Origin: CBDCFV01 sp963664625
GTDB lineage: Bacteria; Chloroflexota; Dehalococcoidia; Lucifugimonadales; UBA3495
Assembly (NCBI GenBank): GCA_963664625.1
Contig: OY761541.1
Location: 3,100,001 to 3,164,000, forward strand
DNA length: 64,000 bases
Reading direction: 5' to 3'
In this document: in pieces, positions 1 to 7,500 of the stretch
How positions within the stretch are numbered: the first letter of the stretch is position 1
Layout of the letters: the number at the start of each line of letters is the position of its first letter
The notes under the pieces: generated by a model
Databases searched by the model: none
What the model saw: the letters and a program-made list of their open reading frames with translations, nothing else
What the model was told of the DNA's origin: nothing
Position numbers and translations under genes: made by a program

Positions 1-1
1 G

Positions 2-364
2 TCGTCCATCCGAGGCCGATCGGAGGCTGAGGCGTTTGGCCGGGAAATCGCTCACTTCCAAGTGTTGCGGGCACTTACCGTGGCGGCTTTGGGGCTGGGT
101 TTCATCATGGTGGCAACCCCGACGTTGACCCTGACAGACCCGGGCATCAAGTTCATCGATCTGTTTTTTGACACCGTGTCCGCGTTCGGTACCAACGGCG
201 CTTCCACTGGCATCGTCCCAGACCTGAGCACTGCCGGCAGCGCAATCTTTATGATAAGTATGCTGATCGGAAGGCTGGGTCCCCTCTCTTTGGCGCTGGC
301 CCTCGCGCCGCGTGAGGAGACTACCGTGTACCGTTACGTAAGGGAAAGGGTTAAAATAGGGTGA
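2..364 (+). CDS. trkH: TrkH/KtrB-type potassium transporter, C-terminal part
   Basis: The frame is open from the window edge and ends with TGA at 362-364, so only the last 120 residues are seen. They contain a membrane segment, a pore-loop-like stretch (SAFGTNGASTG, close to the selectivity loops of the Trk/Ktr/HKT superfamily), then a second hydrophobic segment ending RLGPLSLALAL, as at the end of TrkH/KtrB proteins. The protein would be the membrane channel of a potassium uptake system. A TrkA-type regulator follows 128 bases downstream, which supports the assignment. The family is clear; TrkH versus KtrB cannot be separated from this fragment. Confidence 0.8.
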   Translation, partial: SSIRGRSEAEAFGREIAHFQVLRALTVAALGLGFIMVATPTLTLTDPGIKFIDLFFDTVSAFGTNGASTGIVPDLSTAGSAIFMISMLIGRLGPLSLALALAPREETTVYRYVRERVKIG

Positions 365-401
365 CCGGACCCCCTTACCCCGTCTTTCCTGACCCTTTTC
401 C

Positions 402-427
402 CGTGGTTCCCGCGAAGGCGGAAACCA
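402..427. repeat. dRS3-like palindrome, copy 1
   Basis: An imperfect palindrome with the core GTTCCCGCGAAGGCGGAAAC sits between the potassium channel gene and trkA. It is a diverged member of the repeat family found throughout this window. It accounts for most of the gap between two genes that would otherwise be nearly adjacent. Confidence 0.7.
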
Positions 428-492
428 TGCCAGGGGCGGGAGGCGGGAAGCCGGGCCGGTGGCAAGCTGCGAAGAGTGTACGGAGGCTGGCG

Positions 493-1203
493 GTGAAAAA
501 ACAAGTGTGTGTGATCGGCTTGGGACGGTTCGGTTCCACCGTGGCTACGGAGTTATACCAGTCGGGACACGACGTCCTGGCCATTGATGTCGACGACGCC
601 AAGATACAGGACATGCTGGGCCACGTGACCTACGCTGTAAGGGCCGACGCTTCCAATGAATCGGTGCTGAGGGAGCTGGACGTAGCGGACTTCGACGTGG
701 CGGTGGTGGCATTGGGAAACGACAACATCCAAGCAAGTGTTCTGATGACTTCACTGCTGAAGAGCCTGGGCGTCCCTTTCGTCATTGCCAGGGCTACGGG
801 TGAGCGTCACGGCGACGTGCTGGAGCGAGTGGGCGCGGACAAGGTGGTGCACCCGGAAATGGAAAGCGCCGTAAGGGTAGCCCACATGGGATTTGACAAC
901 GGCGTGATAGACTACATGCCCATCGTTCCCAATTGCGGTATAACGAAGGTGCACCCGCCAGAGGAGATGTTCCAGCACACTCTGGAAGAGGTGGGGCTTG
1001 GCGGAGGATCGCGCCAGAAGTACGACATTCACGTCATCGCTATCCGCAGGGGCCGCAGCTACGTCGTGAATCCGGCCAAGGACGAACAAATAAAGCCCGG
1101 TGATCTGTTATTCGTAGCCGGCGCCAACGAACAAGTCGGGCATCTTTACGATCTCGGCAAAGAACTACCGCCGCCGGTGGCTGCCTCAACCAGGCCGTCG
1201 TAG
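493..1203 (+). CDS. trkA: TrkA-type potassium uptake regulator (RCK protein)
   Basis: A 236-residue cytoplasmic ring subunit that gates the adjacent Trk/Ktr channel by binding NAD(H) or nucleotides. Residues 5-125 form a Rossmann RCK_N domain with the loop GLGRFG at 8-13 and an acidic end of strand 2 (AIDVD). Residues about 140-230 form an RCK_C domain. The GTG at 493 is preferred because GGAGG lies six bases upstream. A longer frame from 361 would overlap the channel gene and translate a repeat copy into a proline-rich tail untypical of TrkA. Single RCK_N+RCK_C architecture is usual for KtrA-like proteins. Confidence 0.85.
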   Translation: MKKQVCVIGLGRFGSTVATELYQSGHDVLAIDVDDAKIQDMLGHVTYAVRADASNESVLRELDVADFDVAVVALGNDNIQASVLMTSLLKSLGVPFVIARATGERHGDVLERVGADKVVHPEMESAVRVAHMGFDNGVIDYMPIVPNCGITKVHPPEEMFQHTLEEVGLGGGSRQKYDIHVIAIRRGRSYVVNPAKDEQIKPGDLLFVAGANEQVGHLYDLGKELPPPVAASTRPS

Positions 1204-1301
1204 TAAAGCATCCTCTTTTCCGCTTCCAATGCTCCGGTCCAGGACAGTGGGGGTCAAGATAAAGAGTAGGTCCGGTTGGGAAGCGCCATGTCATTTCTGC
1301 C

Positions 1302-1330
1302 TTGAAATCGCGGAATTCAATGTATATAAT
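1302..1330 (+). promoter_or_regulatory. sigma-70-type promoter upstream of the universal stress protein
   Basis: TTGAAA at 1302-1307 and a perfect TATAAT at 1325-1330 are separated by 17 bases, in a locally AT-rich stretch. The start would lie about 40 bases before the ribosome binding site AAGGAGG at 1368-1374. It would serve the stress-protein/RCK/pheA group separately from the upstream trk genes. Confidence 0.75.
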
Positions 1331-1378
1331 TCGGCTTTGGCATGGTTGTTTTATGTCTCGCCAACGTAAGGAGGCTCC

Positions 1379-1837
1379 TTGTCCGGCGAATGCGTAGATG
1401 CCAAGTTCATACTGGTTCCGGTGACAGGAGAGGCTCATAGCGATGATGCTTTTCGCCGCGCTTGTCGAATGGCGCGGCAGTCCAAAGCCCATCTGCACGC
1501 CGTTCACGTCATTGAAGTTCCGATGGACCGTCCCTTGGAATACGAAGACGCTGAAGCAACTGACAGGAGCGAAAAGATACTGGCTCGAATGGAGGCCATA
1601 GCGTCTTCCGAGAAGTACAAGCACCTGCACGCGCGTTCGTTGAGGGCCAGGCACGCGGGACCGGCCGTCGTTCTGGAGGCCGAGGACCGTAACATGGATG
1701 CCGTAATATTGAGCGTTCCCTACAAGCGACGGTTCGGATCTTGCAGCATGGGTGCGACAGCCAGTTACGTCTTCGATAATGCTCCTTGCCGTGTTATCCT
1801 CTGGCGGGAACCCACCCCTGTTATTGCTGCATCCTGA
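1379..1837 (+). CDS. universal stress protein (UspA family)
   Basis: A 152-residue soluble protein with the UspA fold: N-terminal strand FILVPVTGEAHSD, a helix with DAFRRACRMA, and a C-terminal nucleotide-loop region. The loop normally reads G-x2-G-x9-G(S/T); here it is altered (RFGSCSMGATASYV), so ATP binding is uncertain. Start is TTG at 1379 behind AAGGAGG. It lies between RCK/TrkA genes, and Usp proteins are known partners of ion transport regulators, so a role in potassium or membrane-potential stress is likely but inferred. Confidence 0.85.
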   Translation: MSGECVDAKFILVPVTGEAHSDDAFRRACRMARQSKAHLHAVHVIEVPMDRPLEYEDAEATDRSEKILARMEAIASSEKYKHLHARSLRARHAGPAVVLEAEDRNMDAVILSVPYKRRFGSCSMGATASYVFDNAPCRVILWREPTPVIAAS

Positions 1838-1849
1838 GCATCCGGCTAA

Positions 1850-2251
1850 ATGCGGGCGCTGATACTGGGATGTGACCGGTTGACCGCCATTTTGGCTACT
1901 GCATTGGCGTCGGCCGGTAATCAGGTTACCGTTTTATCCCAGGACCGGGACTGCTTGGAAAGACTGGCCGAAGAGCCCGGCATTACTCCCATATTGACCA
2001 CCGAGCCTTCCATGCAGGACTATCTGCAAGAGGGAGGTGTGGCGACTGCCGATGTTTTCCTCGCGCTGTCCGATGACGATCACCAGAACGCCTTGATGGC
2101 CCAGATTGCACGTCATATTTTCAACGTGCCCAAGGTTGTTTGTCACCTGGGCAACCCGCAACTCCAGACCTTCTACCAAGACTTGGGACTGGATGTGGTG
2201 GGGTATTCAATGGGTCTCGTCCAGGAAATCCGCCGTTCGGTAGAAAATTGA
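1850..2251 (+). CDS. RCK_N (TrkA-N) domain protein
   Basis: A 133-residue protein made only of a Rossmann RCK_N domain. The glycine-rich loop reads GCDRLT instead of the usual GxGxxG, so dinucleotide binding may be weakened. It starts 12 bases after the stress protein and ends 10 bases before the next RCK gene. The pattern suggests a half-subunit that pairs with the following RCK protein in a hetero-oligomeric gating ring; that pairing is inferred from position. Confidence 0.75.
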   Translation: MRALILGCDRLTAILATALASAGNQVTVLSQDRDCLERLAEEPGITPILTTEPSMQDYLQEGGVATADVFLALSDDDHQNALMAQIARHIFNVPKVVCHLGNPQLQTFYQDLGLDVVGYSMGLVQEIRRSVEN

Positions 2252-2261
2252 GTCCAGTGCT

Positions 2262-2924
2262 ATGTTTGCCGTAATAGTTGGATGCAGCGACGTCAGCTAC
2301 CACTTGGCCGGATCGCTGCTCACGACCGGTCATGAGGTGGTTGTCGTCGAACAGCGGCGTTCACGCTGCCGGCTCCTCAACGACGAGTTAGGAGGTATCG
2401 CCTTCCAGGGCGACGGCGCCGACGAGGACGTATTGAGACAGGCCGGGGTGGCCCGCGCGGACGTTCTCGTCGCTACGACGGGCAGGGACGAGACCAACTT
2501 GGTGGTCTGCCAGATAACGAAGCATCTGTTCCAAGTGCCCCGGATAATCACCGTAATAAAAGACCCGAAGAATGAACCGGTCTTTCACCTGCTCGGCGTC
2601 GATGTGGTGGTCAATTCCCACCACTTGGTATTGGCCAATGTAGAAGACGGTCTGCCCGGCAGGCCGTTGGTCCATCTCAAGAGCCTTCGGGCGCCTCTCA
2701 CTGAGTTGATAAGCATCTCTATCCCGTCGACCGCCAGAATAGTAGGTATGCGGTTGGAGGACCTGGAGTTGCCGCCACGTAACTTCGTATCGCTGGTCAT
2801 CAAGAAGGACGGGGCAAAGCTGCCCTCTAACGGCTTGGTATTGGAGGCCGAGGATGAACTGTTGGCGGTGACCATGACCGGTGATGAACAAACTCTTTAT
2901 GATATTTTTACCGGAGAAACCTGA
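2262..2924 (+). CDS. TrkA-like protein with RCK_N and RCK_C domains
   Basis: A 220-residue regulator. Residues 1-125 are RCK_N, with the degenerate loop GCSDVS in place of GxGxxG and an acidic strand end VVVVEQ. Residues about 140-218 are RCK_C. It belongs to the potassium-uptake cluster with trkA at 493 and the one-domain RCK protein just upstream. Its stop overlaps the pheA start by one base (TGATG), so the two are translationally linked although functionally unrelated. No channel gene is adjacent, so it may act on the same TrkH or on one elsewhere. Confidence 0.8.
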   Translation: MFAVIVGCSDVSYHLAGSLLTTGHEVVVVEQRRSRCRLLNDELGGIAFQGDGADEDVLRQAGVARADVLVATTGRDETNLVVCQITKHLFQVPRIITVIKDPKNEPVFHLLGVDVVVNSHHLVLANVEDGLPGRPLVHLKSLRAPLTELISISIPSTARIVGMRLEDLELPPRNFVSLVIKKDGAKLPSNGLVLEAEDELLAVTMTGDEQTLYDIFTGET

Positions 2925-3763
2925 TGCCCAGGACTATTGCATATCTGGGCCCCGCCGGCACTTACACCGAAGAAGCAGCGCTTCTGTACGATGCGGACGC
3001 GGAGTTGCAGCCCTTTTCCACCATCGCGGCGGTGGGGTCTGCCGTCTCCACCGCGATCACCGATCAGGGCGTGGTGCCCATAGAGAACAGTCTCGAAGGG
3101 GCGGTGAACGTCACCTTGGATTTGCTTACCACTCAGCAGAACCTGCACATCTACCGGGAGATCGAGCTTCCCATCCAGCATTACCTGATGGCGTCGGCGG
3201 GTGTGCGTCCCAATCAAGTGGAGGTCATATTCTCCCATCCGCAATCGTTGGGACAATGCCGCGGGTTTCTGGAACGTTGCTTTCCTAACGTACAGCAGAT
3301 GGCGTCGTTGAGCAACGCGGCGGCGGTGAACGACATGAAGCAGAGCAGTGTCCCGGCGGCGGCCATTGCCCCGGGTCGCAACGCCGAACTGTATGGCGTG
3401 GAAATAATCGGCCGGAATATCCAGGACAACCCCAACAACGTTACTAGGTTCGTTGTCCTGGCGCCCTACGACCATCCGCCGACCGGCAACGACAAGACAT
3501 CCTTGTGTCTGTCGTTTCAGCAGGATGCGCCGGGGGTCTTATATCGCGCGCTCCGGGAGTTCGCCGACCGGGAAATCAACCTGCGAAAGATAGAGTCCCG
3601 GCCTACCAAACAACATTTGGGAGAGTACATCTTTCTGGTTGACTGCGACGGCCACCGGGAGGACCAAATGGTTAGGGAAGCAATCGACGCCCTCAACGAC
3701 TCCGATAGCGTGTTAAAGGTCTTGGGGTCTTATCCGCGGTGGATGGATCAGTCCACAAAATAA
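2924..3763 (+). CDS. pheA: prephenate dehydratase
   Basis: A 279-residue enzyme converting prephenate to phenylpyruvate in phenylalanine synthesis. Residues 1-185 are the periplasmic-binding-protein-like catalytic domain, starting IAYLGPAGTYTEEAA and including the active-site motif TRF (NVTRFVVLA). Residues about 193-275 form an ACT regulatory domain with the ESRP motif that binds phenylalanine for feedback control. The length is typical of monofunctional bacterial PheA; no chorismate mutase domain is fused. It overlaps the upstream RCK gene by one base. Confidence 0.95.
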   Translation: MPRTIAYLGPAGTYTEEAALLYDADAELQPFSTIAAVGSAVSTAITDQGVVPIENSLEGAVNVTLDLLTTQQNLHIYREIELPIQHYLMASAGVRPNQVEVIFSHPQSLGQCRGFLERCFPNVQQMASLSNAAAVNDMKQSSVPAAAIAPGRNAELYGVEIIGRNIQDNPNNVTRFVVLAPYDHPPTGNDKTSLCLSFQQDAPGVLYRALREFADREINLRKIESRPTKQHLGEYIFLVDCDGHREDQMVREAIDALNDSDSVLKVLGSYPRWMDQSTK

Positions 3764-3764
3764 T

Positions 3765-3853
3765 GCTGGCCCTCCCCGTTCACCGCTAAGACACCAACAA
3801 CACTCACCACATCACTACAACGCTTAGCCGGTTACCACTGGGGAAGGGCCAGC
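3765..3853 (+). ncRNA. long two-part hairpin with a G-free loop after pheA
   Basis: GCTGGCCCT at 3765-3773 pairs with AGGGCCAGC at 3845-3853, followed inwards by CCCC (3774-3777) with GGGG (3840-3843). An inner helix pairs ACCG/CTAAG (3782-3790) with CTTAG/CGGT (3823-3832). The 32-base loop between contains no G until its end. There is no U-tract, so it is not a standard intrinsic terminator. It may be an mRNA 3' structure, a small RNA or a repeat; nothing else identifies it. The remaining bases to 3951 show nothing clear. Confidence 0.45.
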
Positions 3854-3951
3854 AGGACAGGTCTCCATTCGGGACCGGGTACTTGTCCGTTACCCTCCAC
3901 TTGGATATTTCAAATGGTTAGCTCTATAGATAGGTCCTGATTGATCGTTCT

Positions 3952-4194
3952 CTACTTGGTAATCACCAAGTGCCTGTTGGGACGTTCTTTGATAAAACCT
4001 CCCCGAGAAGAATCCCGGGGTTTTCGTCGCAGGTTCTGAACCGGTCCACCTGCCTTACTCCGCCAGTGCGATGCGCCGTCTACCACCGCTTGCTTGGACT
4101 CTTTACCAGGCTTGGGGGCAACCAGCAGACCCATCGCACTGCCGACAACGGCGCCGGCCACAATCCCGGCCACAAGTCTATTCCTTCTCGTCAT
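3952..4194 (-). CDS. YtxH-like small membrane protein
   Basis: An 80-residue protein with the YtxH pattern: a basic start (MTRRNR), one glycine/alanine-rich membrane segment (residues 7-27) ending in LLVAPKPGKE, and a charged tail. YtxH proteins are small envelope-associated general stress proteins. GGAGG lies seven bases before ATG at 4194, and the start overlaps the end of the upstream gene by 17 bases. The last residues read through a terminator-like hairpin at 3994-4024, so the true end may be affected by an old frameshift. A second YtxH protein occurs at 39093-39353. Confidence 0.65.
   Translation of the reverse strand: MTRRNRLVAGIVAGAVVGSAMGLLVAPKPGKESKQAVVDGASHWRSKAGGPVQNLRRKPRDSSRGGFIKERPNRHLVITK
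3994..4024 (-). terminator. terminator-like hairpin inside the YtxH C-terminus
   Basis: On the minus strand CCCCG pairs with CGGGG around a 10-base loop, flanked by AAAA before and AGGTTTT after the stem, the look of an intrinsic terminator. It lies about 14 codons before the stop of the YtxH frame, which is unusual. Confidence 0.5.
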
Positions 4195-4438
4195 CGTCCG
4201 ACCTCCTTCCCCGTGAACGAAACTCCTGGATCAAACCCAGCACGTAATTGGCTATCTCTATAAGTGGAGGCAGTGTGGTCAATGGGCGCGCCACCCGGTC
4301 AAGGACTATGCCGGATATCTCCTCCATGTTTCCGGTTACCCGTCTGGCCGACCGGTATAACCGGAAGGCCAGTATTGCGATCACCAAAAGGACTATCGAG
4401 AATATCCCGGTGAACACGATGATGAAAATGTCTCGCAC
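4178..4438 (-). CDS. small single-pass membrane protein, DUF948-like
   Basis: An 86-residue protein with an N-terminal membrane anchor (residues 5-27, IIVFTGIFSIVLLVIAILAF) and a cytoplasmic amphipathic helix with evenly spaced hydrophobics, ending in a very acidic tail (SDDDEKE). This resembles DUF948/YtxG proteins, which often sit next to YtxH, as here. Start is GTG at 4438 without a clear ribosome binding site. It is probably co-transcribed with the YtxH gene as a cell-envelope stress pair. Confidence 0.65.
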   Translation of the reverse strand: MRDIFIIVFTGIFSIVLLVIAILAFRLYRSARRVTGNMEEISGIVLDRVARPLTTLPPLIEIANYVLGLIQEFRSRGRRSDDDEKE

Positions 4439-4593
4439 TATTGGTAGTAATTCTATGACCCCACCTGACTTTTAGTACAAATATAAAATTAGTGCTAAAA
4501 AATTAGCAGTTATGTCAATGGATTGTCAATGGGTTGTAACGTCAAGTTTTGACATAATGCGCAAATTTCCAGGTTTATGACAATCCCTCTATT
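4439..4593. promoter_or_regulatory. AT-rich intergenic region with minus-strand promoter elements
   Basis: This is one of the most AT-rich stretches in the window. It holds two direct copies of TGTCAATGG (seen as TTGACA boxes on the minus strand), a palindrome GCTAAAAAATTAGC, and TAATTT 18 bases from one TTGACA. It most likely drives the DUF948-like/YtxH pair leftwards. The palindrome overlapping the putative -10 could be an operator. Confidence 0.45.
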
Positions 4594-7500
4594 TCAAGGC
4601 TGCCGGCCGGTGCGATAGATGGTCACCCCTTGGTTTCGGAACACCGGTTCTATGACGCCCTCACCGGCCATTGCATCGAATTTGGCTATTCCCGCCTCTC
4701 CGTAATACAGACGCTCCAACTCGCCGACGACTATGTACTCTACGTCGTACCTCTGTAACATGGTTTCAAGTTCCGCCGCGTTGGTAGTTTCGTACATTCG
4801 ACGAACGTCGGCGGCCCGCTCTCCTACGGTGTGTTGGTACTCCCATCGCTGCTGGGTCTGGTGCCAAGGCCAACCCAGAATGGTTGGCAGGCCGGTATAA
4901 GAGGCTATCCGTCCGCTCCAGTCGTATTGTTGTGAATGGGCTTCCAAGACCACCGGGGAACCTCGTGCGTTATCTTGGAGCCATCGGATTGCCTCCAGGT
5001 CCCACTTCAGCTCCAAGGCTCCGCCTTCCCGGGTGTAGATGGCCTTTTCCATGTAGGCTGTGCCGTCCAGGGTCATGGGTATGGAAGTATCGAACCGGTA
5101 TGCTAATCTCTCCCGTGTTCCCAGCGCCGTATAGATCAGGCTGCATCCAATAAGCGCCAGCAGGACCCCGAACCAGACCACTTTGGCCCACTCGGGACGT
5201 ACCCGGAAGTATCCTTGGTCTCCCATATACCACAGCATGTAGGCCGATGCCAGGCTCAGCAGTATCCACACCTCCAAGTAGTACTTGAACAGCGTGTTCA
5301 TTCGCCCGATGTCTCCCTCTATTCGGACGATATCCACGCCGATGCTGATGGCCAAGGCCATTCCCAGCAACAACAGCGGCATCAGGACAAAGGGGCTGCG
5401 GTGTTCCTCGCTTGTCGCCAGTCGCACGCCAACCACACACGTAACCGCCAGGAGCGCAGTCAGCACCGCTGCGGTCCAATAACCTGCTGCCGCCAAATAC
5501 ACCGCCACGACAATGCCGAGCAGCAAGAACACCCTTGGCCAAGTGATCTCAATGCCTGCAACGAAAGGGACCCGAACAGCGCCCAACTTGCTGGAGTCTC
5601 CGGACCGCGCAACTCCGGCGTGGACGGCCACCGCTCCCCGAATGTGGGCGGCCAGAAAGGTCACCACGACGAATAAGAACAATCCATGAATCCACAAGTA
5701 GCTGCTGATGGGCGTGGGCCACTTTGAGGCTTCCAAGCCGGTATTGAACGCCTCGTAATACTGGTGAAACGGCAGAAAGCTGATGATGCTAAGAAGGAAG
5801 ACACTCAACCCAAGGACGCCCCACACCGCGATTCTGCTCCGCAGTCGGCCGTTGCCCAACCATACACCCAAGCCAAGTACCAATATGGTCAGCAGCAGGT
5901 AGGACGGGAAGTCCCAGCTATTGGTTACCCACAACGCTCCCAACGCCACCGAAAGCGCCAGCACCGGGAACACCGCCCAGCCTGTGCCATGCCGGTTGAG
6001 TCCCGCTGCCACTGCCAACCCAAGTCCGATAACCAACATGGTGAACGGAATGACCATCATGTGAGGATGCAGGTCGGCGAAGAGAAAGGTAAAAAACGGA
6101 AACTCGGTGATGTGCCAGGAGACATCGGGTTGCCCGGGTATCTTGTCCGGCGCCCAGAACGCCAGCGGCGATGGATCGGGGTTCTCCATGTTGGGAATCA
6201 TCCGGCTGCTCCGCCAGAAGTCGAAGGACGGCAACGCGCCGCCCTCCGCAAACCTCACCCACAAGCTTCGTGCAATCTGGGCTATCCCGTCCAGGTTGCC
6301 TATAACGACGGTAAACAGTCCGGCAACCAGTCCGGCGGCAGTGGGCGTCCAAAGGACTGATAATCCCCACCGAGAGGGCGTCTCTTGCTCAACGTCCGCC
6401 CCATCGTCATTCCTGCCTTCGCTGGAATCCACCCGGTCGGTGGCCGGTTCTGCCTCTCCTCCCTCGTCATTCCCGCGAAGGCGGGAATCCACCGGTCCCG
6501 CGGTGCCGTCCCGCGACGCCCGGAACCGCCGTGTCCCCTCGGTAAGGTTGTACACCAGTGAATAAGCACCGGTGAAGGTTAGCGCGAAAAACAACGGCAC
6601 CGCCAAGTTGAAAGCCACTTCCGGCAGTATTCCGGTTACCTGAATCATTCCCGCCAGTCCGAAATAGCCCCAGTAGTAGTAGTTCAGGTAGCCGCCGGCG
6701 TACCATGGGTCGAAGGGCGGCAAAACTGTAGACCGGATAACGGCGTTCAGATAGGCGAACTCCATGGGCTTCTCGCCGCCTCTCCAAGCGTCCCAAAGGT
6801 CCGGGTTGGCCATCCGCACCACCACGAACGCCAAGAAGGCCGCCAGGAACACTACCTCGCCCTTTATCAATAACCGCCAATGCTTCGACAAGAACTCCCG
6901 GACTTCCGCTCCGCGCAGTACTACGACCAGGAACGAAAGGCACGCTACTGCCAGGACTCCCAGCAGGAATGTGTTGGCGGAGAAGTCCATCCACCCTGCG
7001 CTCACCAGCATCCAAGTGACATAACTTACAAGCAGCAGTCCAAGAATCCTGGCCAGGACCACTCCCCGGTCGGGCAGCGGGCGAAACAGGAACATTGCCA
7101 ATGGCAGAGTTGCCAAGCTGATAATTTCTATCAGGAGCAGCCAAGCAACTACGGGCACCCGGTTGGTCCAGCTATTCCTGTCGAAAATCTCCGACCAAGT
7201 GCCTCCGCTTCGCTGCACCGCTTTTTGCTCGTTGGACATCAGCAGGCCGACCGCTTTCCCATCCCGGAGGTCGTCGGGGAGCGACGTAAGCCGCGAGCGG
7301 ATCTCCTCCTCTGAAAGTCGCTCCTTGTTTCGGAATATCAAGACCAACGGGTGGTCGTACCCGACCACGTTGTCGTCTGCATAGCCAAGGTCCAGGGTCA
7401 GCCAGGACGAATCATCTCCTGATGGGGCAACGGGCTCCGGCAACCCGGCCCGTTCGAAGGGACTGGCTCGGAAAGTCACCCCCAGGAATTTGGGATGGGA

